Assembly: GCA_903900705.1 (NCBI GenBank)
Contig: CAIUOG010000131.1
Span: 1 to 64,000 of the forward strand
Source of the DNA: an uncultured Acidobacteriia bacterium
Lineage (GTDB): Bacteria; Acidobacteriota; Terriglobia; Bryobacterales; Bryobacteraceae
DNA: 64,000 bases
Direction: 5' to 3'
Shown here in pieces: positions 51,847 through 60,455 of the stretch. How positions within the stretch are numbered: the stretch's first letter is position 1; each line of letters opens with the position of its first letter. The notes under the pieces were generated by a model, which searched no databases, was not told where the DNA came from, and saw nothing but the letters and a program-made list of their open reading frames with translations. The translations under genes were made by a program, and so were the position numbers.

Positions 51847-53517
51847 TTGCTGTTTGACGACATGAGGGAGATTCAGCACCGGTATGGCTATCTGCCTGCC
51901 GATCAGGTGCAGGAACTCGCCAAAACCCTTGATATTCCTTTGTATAAAATCAATGGCGTCGCCGAGTTTTACCCGGAGTTCCGGGTTACGCCGCCCGCTC
52001 AGGCCGTAGTGGAAGTGTGTACCGACATGGCGTGTCACCTCCATGGCGCCGATACCCTTTTTGCCGATTTGGAACAGCGTTTCGCGAAGCTGGGAAAGAA
52101 AGCGGTGGAGGTTCACCGGCGGTCCTGCCTGGGACAGTGCGATTCCGCACCGGCATTGACCCTCAACGAAGTGGTCTTTCGTAATGTATCGCTCGAATTA
52201 GCCGAGAATCACATCCAGGCAAAGCTGGCGGGTATTGAACTTCCCGCCCCGGTATTCGAAAATCAGCCGCGTGAATTGACGGCGGATCCCTACAAAGGTA
52301 AAGAGAAGTACGGCGCGCTTCGCGCTTTGGTGGAGTCGCAGAATTTTGACGGCGTTATCGCGACGTTGAAAGAAGCCGGCCTTGGCGGCATGGGCGGCGC
52401 CGGATTCCCCACCAGCATCAAGTGGGACGTGGTGAAAAAGGCCCGCGGCGACGAGAAATACATCGTTTGCAACGCGGACGAGAGCGAGCCCGGCACCATC
52501 AAGGACCGCTTCATCATGACGCACCTGCCGCATCTGGTGATTGAGGGCATCATTGTCGGAGCCCTGGTGGTTGGTGCGAAAAAGGGTTTCCTCTACATTC
52601 GTCATGAATATAAGGAGCAGGAGCATATCCTGCAGGCGGAGATCGACGAGTGCCGCCGCATCGGTCTGCTAGGGGAAGGCATTCTCGGCAGCGATCTGAA
52701 TTTCCACCTTGAAATCTTCGTCAGCCCTGGCGGATATATTTGTGGCGAAGGCAGCGCACAGCTGGAAGCGATTGAAGGCAAACGCGCGGAACCGCGGAAC
52801 AAACCGCCGAATTCCGCCACAGTCGGCCTCTGGGGCAAGCCGACCGCGCTAAACAATGTTGAAACATTCGCCAACGTGCCGCAGATCCTCGCCAACGGCG
52901 TCGAGTGGTTCAAGTCGCAGGGACGCGACGGCACGGCGGGACTGAAGTTCATCGGCGTCTCCGGTGATGTGATCCGTCCTGGCGCGTTTGAAGTCCCGAT
53001 GGGGATTCCCGTGCACGAGGCGATTCTCGGGTTGGCGGGCGGACCGGTGAACGGCCGGAAGGTCAAAGCCTTCTCGCCCTCCGGCGCGGCTTCCGGGTTT
53101 ATTCCATTCGAAAAGTATAAAGACACGCATCTCGATTTCAAATCCATGCGCGCGGCGGGCACCATGCTCGGTTCCGGCGCGATTGTGGTGGTGGATGAGA
53201 CCCGCTGCATTCTGGACATGACGCTGAACGCCATCATCTTTTTCCGCAATGAGTCCTGCGGCAAATGTGTTCCGTGCCGTGTGGGGAGCCAGAAACTGGT
53301 GGATCTGCTGGTGGGCTGGACACGCGGCAAGGGTTCGCAGGCCGACATGCAACTGGTGGCGGATCTGGCAGAGACCATGGAGCAGACGTCCATCTGCGGT
53401 CTGGGCCAGTTTGTGCCGTATCCGATCACGACTGCTTTTAAACATTTCCGCGAAGAAATTGAAGCCCACGTACTGCACAAGAACTGTCCCGCGGGCGTAT
53501 GCCCCATGAAGGCGTAA
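51847..53517 (+). CDS. NuoE-NuoF fusion, NAD(P)H-oxidising flavo-iron-sulfur subunit
   Basis: This 556-residue protein fuses the two diaphorase subunits of complex I-like enzymes. The NuoE part (1-130) has the thioredoxin-fold [2Fe-2S] ligands C58, C63, C94 and C98. The NuoF part has the FMN/NADH loop GLGGMGGAGFPTS (178-190), ESEPGTIKDR, GGYICGEGSA and the [4Fe-4S] ligands C471, C474, C477 and C517. The start is TTG with a strong Shine-Dalgarno sequence; no ATG precedes the NuoE fold. There is no full complex I cluster here. The next genes encode an iron-sulfur/cyclic-nucleotide protein, a b-type membrane protein and a decaheme cytochrome, so this should be the NAD(P)H entry or exit point of that complex. 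Confidence 0.92.
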   Translation: MLFDDMREIQHRYGYLPADQVQELAKTLDIPLYKINGVAEFYPEFRVTPPAQAVVEVCTDMACHLHGADTLFADLEQRFAKLGKKAVEVHRRSCLGQCDSAPALTLNEVVFRNVSLELAENHIQAKLAGIELPAPVFENQPRELTADPYKGKEKYGALRALVESQNFDGVIATLKEAGLGGMGGAGFPTSIKWDVVKKARGDEKYIVCNADESEPGTIKDRFIMTHLPHLVIEGIIVGALVVGAKKGFLYIRHEYKEQEHILQAEIDECRRIGLLGEGILGSDLNFHLEIFVSPGGYICGEGSAQLEAIEGKRAEPRNKPPNSATVGLWGKPTALNNVETFANVPQILANGVEWFKSQGRDGTAGLKFIGVSGDVIRPGAFEVPMGIPVHEAILGLAGGPVNGRKVKAFSPSGAASGFIPFEKYKDTHLDFKSMRAAGTMLGSGAIVVVDETRCILDMTLNAIIFFRNESCGKCVPCRVGSQKLVDLLVGWTRGKGSQADMQLVADLAETMEQTSICGLGQFVPYPITTAFKHFREEIEAHVLHKNCPAGVCPMKA

Positions 53518-53526
53518 GGGTATTTC

Positions 53527-55683
53527 ATGAAGACGATCGAACTCACAATCGACGATAAGCCGGTAGTGGTGGAAGAGGGCACTTCCGTTTTCGATGCCGC
53601 CCGCATGAGCGGAATCTCGATTCCGGTGCTCTGCCATGCCCAGAACGAACGCCCCATCGGCGTCTGCCGTGTTTGCACGGTGGATTGCGGGGACAAAGTT
53701 CTGCAGGCTTCCTGTGTACGTCCCGCCGAGAACGGGATGAAGGTCTTTACCGCCAGCGACAAGGTGAAGAAGCACCGCAAGATGGTTCTGGAACTGCTGA
53801 TGTCAGACCATCCCAGTCCGTGTGCCCGCCAGCGGGTGAGCGGCGACTGCGAACTGGAAACCCAGGCGGCGGCGGAAGGGATTGTCACCCCGCGTTTCAG
53901 CAAGCGGGTTTCGCCGCGCGGTCAGGATGATTCCTCGCTGGTCATCTCGGTGGATCACGAAGCCTGCATTCTCTGTGATCGCTGCATCCGCGGTTGCGAT
54001 GAAATTCGGCAGAACCATGTGCTGGGTCGCCGCGGCAAGGGTTACAACGCGGGTATTTCGTTCGATCTGAACCGCCCCATGGGCAACTCGTCCTGCGTTT
54101 CCTGCGGCGAGTGCATGGTGTCCTGCCCCACGGGCGCGCTCACTAACAAAAGCATTATTCGTACCGTTCTGCCGGGCGGCGAACCGGTGGGCGTGGAAGA
54201 ACTGAAGCAATTGCCGTTCTTCCAGAAGGTTTCGGGCACCTTTCTTGAGCTCAACAAGAACGCCGTCATCAAGCGGCACTTCAAGAAGGGCGAGGTGATC
54301 TGCCGCGAGGGCGATTACGGTTCCACCGCTTTCTACATCCTGGAAGGTCAGGTCGATATCTTCCTGGCGTCCATGTCTTCGAAGCAGGCTGTGGCGCAGG
54401 AAGCGCCGAGTCTGATTGAGATGTTCTCGAACATCTTCTCGCCGAAGAAGAAGCCGACGTCTGGCAGTCGGACCGGTTCGATTCCGATTGACGCCACCGT
54501 GGACCTTCCGCTGGACAATCCCGTTGCTCAACTGGGCGCGGGCGACATCTTCGGCGAAATGACCTGCATGAGTCTGTATCCCCGTTCCGCCACGGTGCGG
54601 GCGAAGACGGACTGCGTGATGCTGGAGATGCTGCGCAACGTGCTGGACGTGATTCAGCGAAATAAAACGCTGCGCGCGGAAATTGAAAAGAACTACCGCA
54701 AGCGCGCGCTCGAAGATCACCTTCGCACAGTGCCGCTGTTCGCGTCTCTGAGCCCTGATTTCATTGAGGATCTGGCCCATCAGGTGGAACTGGTGCGTTA
54801 CTCGCGGGGCGAGGTTCTGACGCGCCAGGGCGAGCAGGCCCGGAACTTCTTCCTGGTCCGCATCGGCTTCGTGAAGATGGTGGAGGATCACGCGGGCGGG
54901 GAACTGGTTCTCGCCTATCAGGGTAAAGGTGGTTATTTCGGGGAAATCGGCCTGATTAATCGCGGCACGTACGCCTTTACCGTGACGGCGCTGGATAACG
55001 TGGAAGTGGTCCGCATTGGTGTGGATGCCTTCAACAAAATGCTGGAGCGCTTCCCGGAAATCGCGGCGAGCCTTCGCGCCGTCGCCACCGAACGCGAGGC
55101 GCACAACCGGCGGCACTCGGCGGCGGTCTCGGCCATGTCGCTTGAAAAGTTCCTGAACCAGGGGCTGATGGAAGCCAACAGCCTGCTGGTGATCGATCTG
55201 GAAAAATGTACGCGCTGCGATCAGTGCGTGCGCGCCTGTTCCGACGCGCATGACGGCGTTACGCGTCTGGTGCGGGAAGGCCTCCGGTTCGATAAATACC
55301 TGGTTCCGACGTCCTGCCGGCACTGTCGCGACCCGCTTTGTATGATCGGCTGTCCGGTGGGGTCCATCCGCCGACGGAATTCGCTGGAAACGGTGATTGA
55401 AGACTGGTGCGTGGGCTGTGGCTTATGCGCCCGGAATTGCCCGTTCGGCAACATCACCATGCACGAACTGCCGGGTACCACCACGCAGAAAGCCGCGGTT
55501 ACGAAGAAGAAAGCGACGGCCTGCGATCTTTGTCAGGATTTGCCGGAGCCCAGTTGTGTGTACGCCTGTCCGCATGATGCGGCCAAGCGCGTGGATCCGA
55601 ATGACTTCTTTAAGGAAATCATCGGGGCGGGAACGTTGAAGGCGCCGGCGTTGGATTCCGGAGCTCATGGGGGGAAGCGCTAG
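53527..55683 (+). CDS. multi-iron-sulfur protein with two cyclic-nucleotide-binding domains
   Basis: This 718-residue protein starts as NuoG/HoxU: [2Fe-2S] ligands C36, C47, C50 and C63, then a His-Cys cluster with H95, C99 and C108 but Gln102 where the third cysteine should be, then two [4Fe-4S] sites (C147, C150, C153, C157; C190, C193, C196, C200). Two cyclic-nucleotide-binding domains follow (about 225-385 and 400-515). The first keeps FGE (342-344) and Arg353, the phosphate-binding pair. The second keeps FGE (471-473) but has Tyr482 instead of Arg. The C-terminus (555-690) is HybA/DmsB-like with four [4Fe-4S] motifs starting C561, C597, C628 and C666. It would link the flavin subunit to the membrane subunit, with cNMP as a possible gate. 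Confidence 0.9.
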   Translation: MKTIELTIDDKPVVVEEGTSVFDAARMSGISIPVLCHAQNERPIGVCRVCTVDCGDKVLQASCVRPAENGMKVFTASDKVKKHRKMVLELLMSDHPSPCARQRVSGDCELETQAAAEGIVTPRFSKRVSPRGQDDSSLVISVDHEACILCDRCIRGCDEIRQNHVLGRRGKGYNAGISFDLNRPMGNSSCVSCGECMVSCPTGALTNKSIIRTVLPGGEPVGVEELKQLPFFQKVSGTFLELNKNAVIKRHFKKGEVICREGDYGSTAFYILEGQVDIFLASMSSKQAVAQEAPSLIEMFSNIFSPKKKPTSGSRTGSIPIDATVDLPLDNPVAQLGAGDIFGEMTCMSLYPRSATVRAKTDCVMLEMLRNVLDVIQRNKTLRAEIEKNYRKRALEDHLRTVPLFASLSPDFIEDLAHQVELVRYSRGEVLTRQGEQARNFFLVRIGFVKMVEDHAGGELVLAYQGKGGYFGEIGLINRGTYAFTVTALDNVEVVRIGVDAFNKMLERFPEIAASLRAVATEREAHNRRHSAAVSAMSLEKFLNQGLMEANSLLVIDLEKCTRCDQCVRACSDAHDGVTRLVREGLRFDKYLVPTSCRHCRDPLCMIGCPVGSIRRRNSLETVIEDWCVGCGLCARNCPFGNITMHELPGTTTQKAAVTKKKATACDLCQDLPEPSCVYACPHDAAKRVDPNDFFKEIIGAGTLKAPALDSGAHGGKR

Positions 55684-55692
55684 GCGCATCGC

Positions 55693-56601
55693 ATGCGAAT
55701 TGATAAAACCCACCAGTCCTGGGCAGTGGTGAGCGCCATCATTCTGGGCGTGGCGATTCTGCTCTATTTCCCGTACGCGGTTCTCTACCCGGGCGGCCCG
55801 AGCGGCAACACCTGGCCAGGCCTGATCTACGGCATTATTGGCTACGCAATGATGCTTTTCGCCGGTCTGATGGGCGCGCGCAAACGCGTGCCGCTGTGGC
55901 GCGTTGGCCGGGCACAGGTCTGGATGCGCGGTCACCTTTGGCTGGGCGCGCTGAGCCTGCCGATTTTGCTGCTGCACTCCGCCTTCACGGCGCGCGGCCC
56001 GCTCACCATCCTGCTGATGACGCTGCTGGTGATTACGGTCCTCAGCGGCATTACCGGCGCATTGCTGCAGCACTTTCTTCCCAAACGCCTGACCGCCTCC
56101 GTGCAACTCGAAACCATTTACGAGCAGATTCCGGAGGTTCGGGAACAGCTTCTGAGTGAGGCCGGCGGCATTGTGGAAGCGCTCTGCGCCGTGCCCGAAG
56201 CCGAAAGCGCCGTGGTTGCCGCCGGCGCCGCGTTCGGCGCAGGCGGGCCCGCCGCCGATGAAGATGCGGGGCCGGAATTAACAGACGATCAGCGAGCGAA
56301 CCTGCAGCAGGTTTATAAACACGAGATTTTCCCGTTCCTGCTGAATCCGGAAAAGAGCGGCTCCCCGCTGGCGGATGTGGTCCGATCAAAAGCGTTCTTC
56401 GAGGCTCTGCGCCGGCAGTCTCCCGTATCGATTCATGAGGCGCTGGGCGACCTCGAAAGCATTTGCGAGGAAGAGCGCCAGCTGATTGAACAGCGTCGGA
56501 AATATTTACTGCTGCACGGCTGGCTGCTGGTGCATGTTCCCCTTTCCATCACCCTGCTGGTTTTAGGCGGGATACACGCCCTGGTGGCGATTCACTACTA
56601 A
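55693..56601 (+). CDS. membrane protein, probable diheme cytochrome b
   Basis: This 302-residue protein was not matched to a family. It has TM helices at about 10-32, 43-61, 81-98, 104-126 and 270-298, and a cytoplasmic insertion of about 130 residues with coiled-coil character. Histidines are spaced exactly 14 apart within two helices (H81 and H95; H281 and H295), the classic four-ligand pattern of diheme b-type cytochromes, with H275 and H301 nearby. It starts nine bases after the iron-sulfur protein gene and ends 14 bases before the decaheme gene, so it probably carries electrons across the inner membrane between them. Heme binding is inferred from histidine spacing. Confidence 0.75.
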   Translation: MRIDKTHQSWAVVSAIILGVAILLYFPYAVLYPGGPSGNTWPGLIYGIIGYAMMLFAGLMGARKRVPLWRVGRAQVWMRGHLWLGALSLPILLLHSAFTARGPLTILLMTLLVITVLSGITGALLQHFLPKRLTASVQLETIYEQIPEVREQLLSEAGGIVEALCAVPEAESAVVAAGAAFGAGGPAADEDAGPELTDDQRANLQQVYKHEIFPFLLNPEKSGSPLADVVRSKAFFEALRRQSPVSIHEALGDLESICEEERQLIEQRRKYLLLHGWLLVHVPLSITLLVLGGIHALVAIHY

Positions 56602-56615
56602 GCGGATATTGACCC

Positions 56616-57878
56616 ATGGCACGAATTCGAAATACCAAAAAACTTGGTCAGCGGGTGAACAGGACCTATCTCAAAAGGGTCTACCCGATTCCGCAATGGC
56701 GCAGAATTCTCACGTTCGTATTCATTGCCGCCAGCCTTGCCTGGCTCGGTTTCCATGCGGTGGCTCACGATCAGACGCCCTACACGGCGGGTCCGCTGAC
56801 CGCGCAACATGCCTTTCTCGGCAAGAAATGCGCCGTTTGCCATGGCGAGAACGTCTCGATCGGCAAACGCGTCGCTGATCCGCAGTGCGCCGCCTGTCAC
56901 GATGGCCCGATTCACCAGGCATCCCAGACCTTTAATCCCGCCTGCATCAGCTGTCACGTGGAGCATCGCGGCACCATGCGTCTGGCCGGAACCGCCGACA
57001 GCGGCTGCGTCCAATGCCATGGCAATCTGCAGACCCAGACCGGCAAACTGACGATCGCGGCCAGTGTGAAGAGTTTTGACTCTCATCCGGAATTTGGTTC
57101 CGTGGTCTCGGGTAAGGATGCGAGCGGCCTGAAGTTTAATCACCAGAAGCACATCGGCGAAGTGGGGCAAAAGTGCGCTGACTGCCATACGCCGGCTGAG
57201 GGCGCAAAGGGCGCTCCGCACAGCCACGTATCTCCGCGCGCTTTTATGACGCTGCCCACTTACGAAGGCACCTGCATGCCTTGTCACGCGCTCACCATTG
57301 ATGACAAGATTGCCGATCCGCTGCCGCACAAAAAGCAGCCGGACGAACTGCATCCCATGGTGGAGGAGCAGTTCCGCAAGTACATCGCCGCGCATCCGGG
57401 CGATCTGGGCAAAGACGGCACGCCCGCGGCCTCCGGCGCCTGGGTTGCTTTCAAGGTCGCAGCCGCGGAGAAGAAGTTGCAGGATGAGACCTGCGCGCGC
57501 TGCCACGCTGTGGTTGCCGGAGCGGATTTCGCCTCTGCCGTGATTGTGCCGCCTCAGGTTCCCTCGCGCTGGTATACGAAGGCTTCCTTCGATCACTCCG
57601 CGCACAAGGAACTCACGTGCATCTCGTGTCATGTGAAGGCGCCGAAGAGCACGGTGTCGTCCGATATTCTGGTTCCCGGCATCGCGGTCTGCCGCGATTG
57701 CCACTCCTCCGGCAGTTCATCGGCGGGTTCGAACTGCTCCACCTGTCACATTTATCATGACTGGACGAAGGAGAAACCGGTGGATGGGAAGTACATGATC
57801 GAGCAGATGACCCGGTCCACTGCGCCGCACAGCATGACGACGCCGCCCGCCGTGCTGACTCCGGCTCAGCTCCAGTAG
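56616..57878 (+). CDS. membrane-anchored decaheme c-type cytochrome
   Basis: This 420-residue protein has a basic N-terminus and an uncleaved TM anchor (about 30-48, ILTFVFIAASLAWLGFHAVA), then ten CXXCH sites from CAVCH through CVQCH and CMPCH to CRDCH and CSTCH. Non-motif histidines are frequent, for example FNHQKHIGE and HSAHKE, as bis-His ligands require. Anchored at the outer face of the inner membrane, it would exchange electrons between the cytochrome b-like protein and soluble periplasmic carriers or the conduit of the divergent operon. The last 13 bases overlap the convergent enolase-superfamily gene. Confidence 0.92.
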   Translation: MARIRNTKKLGQRVNRTYLKRVYPIPQWRRILTFVFIAASLAWLGFHAVAHDQTPYTAGPLTAQHAFLGKKCAVCHGENVSIGKRVADPQCAACHDGPIHQASQTFNPACISCHVEHRGTMRLAGTADSGCVQCHGNLQTQTGKLTIAASVKSFDSHPEFGSVVSGKDASGLKFNHQKHIGEVGQKCADCHTPAEGAKGAPHSHVSPRAFMTLPTYEGTCMPCHALTIDDKIADPLPHKKQPDELHPMVEEQFRKYIAAHPGDLGKDGTPAASGAWVAFKVAAAEKKLQDETCARCHAVVAGADFASAVIVPPQVPSRWYTKASFDHSAHKELTCISCHVKAPKSTVSSDILVPGIAVCRDCHSSGSSSAGSNCSTCHIYHDWTKEKPVDGKYMIEQMTRSTAPHSMTTPPAVLTPAQLQ

Positions 57879-59098
57879 TGTTCACCGGGCGCTAAATGCG
57901 CCTTCACGGTGTCCGGATTGAGCTCCACGCCCAGTCCGGGCCGCGTCGTGTTGACCGGGACGAAGCCGTCTTTGATAAACGGCTTATCCGTGAGCAGGAG
58001 TTGATCCATCCAGCCGCCCACGCCGGTCACGGTTTCGCACGTCATATAGTCGCGGATCGCGCCGGCCCACTGGCAGGTGGCCCAAGTGTGCAACTGGCTT
58101 CCGGTGTTGTGATTGGCCATGGGCAGGCCGTATACATCGGCCATGTCCGCAATGCGCTTCGTTTCCAGAAAGCCCCCGCTGTTGCGCAGGTCCGGGTTGA
58201 GTATGTCCGCCCCCTGGTTGACGATGAAGTCTTTGAAGCCCTGTCTCCGTTCCAGGTTTTCCCCGGTGCAGATGGGCACCTTTGAACTGGCGGCGAGGCG
58301 CTTCCAGCCCTCGGAATAATCCACCGGCATCGGGTCTTCCAGCCAAAGCGGGCGGATGGCCTCCACCGCGCCGGCAAGCTGGATGGACGTTCGCAGATCG
58401 TACTCCCAGTGGCAGTGAACCATGATGTCGTGATCCCACCCGAGAGCCTCGCGGCAGTTCTCAAAGCCCCTGCCGATCCGGATGATTTCCTGGGTGGAGA
58501 GCACCCGCGCCGCGCCCGTGCGCGGGAAGCCAAACTTGTGCGCGGTAAAGCCGCTCTTCGCTTCCTTCACCCGGGCTGCCCATTCGCGGCAGGACGCTTT
58601 ATCCAGCATGTCCTTCGGCGCTTCATGGTCATAGACGCGGACCTGATCGCGGAAATGCCCGCCGAGCAGCGTGGTGACGGGTTGGCCGAGCAGCTTTCCC
58701 GCGAGATCCCACAACGCCATTTCGATGCCACTGGCCGCCCGCATCAGGTTGTGGGCGGAGCCATCGGTCCGGGTGCCGCTGAGGCTTTTGCCGCCCTCTC
58801 CCAGGTTGGTATAGAGCAGATCGATTTCAAGGGGATCTTTGCCCACCAGATACGGCTTCAGTTCCAGAATCTGTGCGACCGTGCCGATGACGGGAGTTCC
58901 GTATGCTTCGGCGATTCCGCCAGTGCCGTCGTCCGCCGTGATCTTCACCAGCACATAGGTCCGCGGGCCGGTCAGCGTCATGCATTGCACGTCGCGAATC
59001 TTATAACGGCGCTTTTCCGGCGCGGCGAGCAGGTGATACGAAGTGAGGAAGGGTGCGGCGGCCAGACCCGCGACGAAGAGGCGGCGTGAAAGCGGCAT
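57866..59098 (-). CDS. Tat-exported enolase-superfamily (MR/MLE) enzyme
   Basis: This 410-residue protein begins MPLSRRLFVAGLAAAPFL, a twin-arginine signal, unusual for the superfamily. The enolase-type N-cap is followed by a barrel with metal-ligand regions VHCHWEYD, LWLEDPMP (Glu) and CTGENLERR (Glu). The first ligand position, commonly an Asp as in D-x-N or D-x-H, reads H-C-H here. The acid/base position near the end is NHNTGSQLHTW. Members dehydrate or racemise sugar acids; the substrate is unknown. A dehydratase gene on the same strand nearby (IlvD-like) fits sugar-acid catabolism. Confidence 0.88.
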   Translation of the reverse strand: MPLSRRLFVAGLAAAPFLTSYHLLAAPEKRRYKIRDVQCMTLTGPRTYVLVKITADDGTGGIAEAYGTPVIGTVAQILELKPYLVGKDPLEIDLLYTNLGEGGKSLSGTRTDGSAHNLMRAASGIEMALWDLAGKLLGQPVTTLLGGHFRDQVRVYDHEAPKDMLDKASCREWAARVKEAKSGFTAHKFGFPRTGAARVLSTQEIIRIGRGFENCREALGWDHDIMVHCHWEYDLRTSIQLAGAVEAIRPLWLEDPMPVDYSEGWKRLAASSKVPICTGENLERRQGFKDFIVNQGADILNPDLRNSGGFLETKRIADMADVYGLPMANHNTGSQLHTWATCQWAGAIRDYMTCETVTGVGGWMDQLLLTDKPFIKDGFVPVNTTRPGLGVELNPDTVKAHLAPGEHYWS

Positions 59099-59123
59099 GC
59101 CGACTATTCCATCACAGGAGAGC

Positions 59124-60452
59124 CTACTCGATGACCTTCCTGTTTCGGACCCACTCGATCATGGCGTCCCGCTGCAGCGGGCCTTTGACGGGAAATTTCA
59201 TGCCCGTCGTTCCCAATTGGCTGGGCGCCGCCTGATTGGCCACGGTGAAGTCTGTGGTGGCGACTTTGTAGAGCTTGTCGGGTTCCACCTTAAATTCATT
59301 CGTGATCTTTGCCGGCAGTTCGCTGCCCTTGAACGTGCCCACCATGATGTAGTTGTCAAAAGGAAGCACGTTCCAGACGTGACGCGCGAGCAACTGTCCC
59401 TGCGGGAGGAAGCCGCGAACATTGCCGGTGTTGATGTATCCGATGTCCGCGCCGGTTGCCTCGGCCATCGCCCGCTCGATCAGCAGGCGCAGGTCGGGGC
59501 CCTGCAGACGGCGCTTCGCTTCACCAATCGGCATATCGACGATTTTCGAAACCTTCGCCTCCCAGGAATTCACTTCGGCCTGAATTTCCGGGTCCGGCGT
59601 GATCTTGCGGGAGTCGACCGGGAAGTGCTTCCAGGTGGCGGAGACAACCTCATGCCGGACGGTATCAAAATCGAAATCGAGGCGGTTCAGTTCCACGCCA
59701 TAACTCTTGCCTTCCACAGCCCAGCGGTGCTCAAAAACGTGCGGTTCCGGAAAGCCTTTATGGTCATGGCCGGCAACCACGATATTCACCTCGGGGACCT
59801 GATGCAGAATTGCATCCGCTTCGGCAATCTGAATGTGGCCCAACACCACAATCATGTCGGCCTTGCCCTTCACTTCGGCAACCACCTTTTTCACCGCGTC
59901 CACCACAGGAATGACATGCCAGGGTCCCACGGCTTCCTCGGTGGCGAGGTTACCCACCAGGTCGCCCATGATCGCGCCGATGACTGCGATCCGCACGCCC
60001 GCCACGGTCCTGATCACATAGGCCTGGGGGGCCAGCAGTTCGCCGCGGTCATTGACAATGTTGGCCGAAACCATGGGGAACTTCGCGGTTTTGTCGAAGC
60101 CTTGTACGGCTTTCCAGCCGTAATCAAATTCATGGTTTCCGATGGTGGAAACGTCGATCCCCATGTGATTCGCGATCTGGTAAACAGGGTCACCTTTGAA
60201 AAGGGTGGAGACCGGCGTGCCCTGCACGAAGTCGCCCGCATTCAGATAGAGACAGGTGGTGCAGCCCCGGCGCTGCTCGTTCAGAACGGTCTTCAGATAC
60301 GCGAAGCCGCCCAGGCCATCGTCATCCGGCATCAGGTGTGCATGCAGATCATTCGAGTGCAGGAAACTGAACGATTTGACTGTCTGACCGGAAGCGGACA
60401 GAACGGCGAAAAACGCGGTGAATACAAGCGCCCTGATGCGGATGGAAAACAT
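59124..60452 (-). CDS. 5'-nucleotidase/UshA-like metallophosphoesterase
   Basis: This 442-residue exported protein (ALVFTAFFAVLSASGQ signal) has a dimetal phosphoesterase domain with LHSNDLHAHL, LNAGDFVQGTP, TIGNHEFDYG and VVAGHDHKGFPEP, and a C-terminal 5'-nucleotidase substrate domain (GYINTGNVRGFLPQGQL, NVLPFDNYIMVG). UshA-like enzymes release nucleosides and phosphate from nucleotides in the periplasm. It is slightly shorter than UshA (about 550). It lies three bases after the IlvD-like gene on the same strand. Confidence 0.9.
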   Translation of the reverse strand: MFSIRIRALVFTAFFAVLSASGQTVKSFSFLHSNDLHAHLMPDDDGLGGFAYLKTVLNEQRRGCTTCLYLNAGDFVQGTPVSTLFKGDPVYQIANHMGIDVSTIGNHEFDYGWKAVQGFDKTAKFPMVSANIVNDRGELLAPQAYVIRTVAGVRIAVIGAIMGDLVGNLATEEAVGPWHVIPVVDAVKKVVAEVKGKADMIVVLGHIQIAEADAILHQVPEVNIVVAGHDHKGFPEPHVFEHRWAVEGKSYGVELNRLDFDFDTVRHEVVSATWKHFPVDSRKITPDPEIQAEVNSWEAKVSKIVDMPIGEAKRRLQGPDLRLLIERAMAEATGADIGYINTGNVRGFLPQGQLLARHVWNVLPFDNYIMVGTFKGSELPAKITNEFKVEPDKLYKVATTDFTVANQAAPSQLGTTGMKFPVKGPLQRDAMIEWVRNRKVIE

Positions 60453-60455
60453 GAG

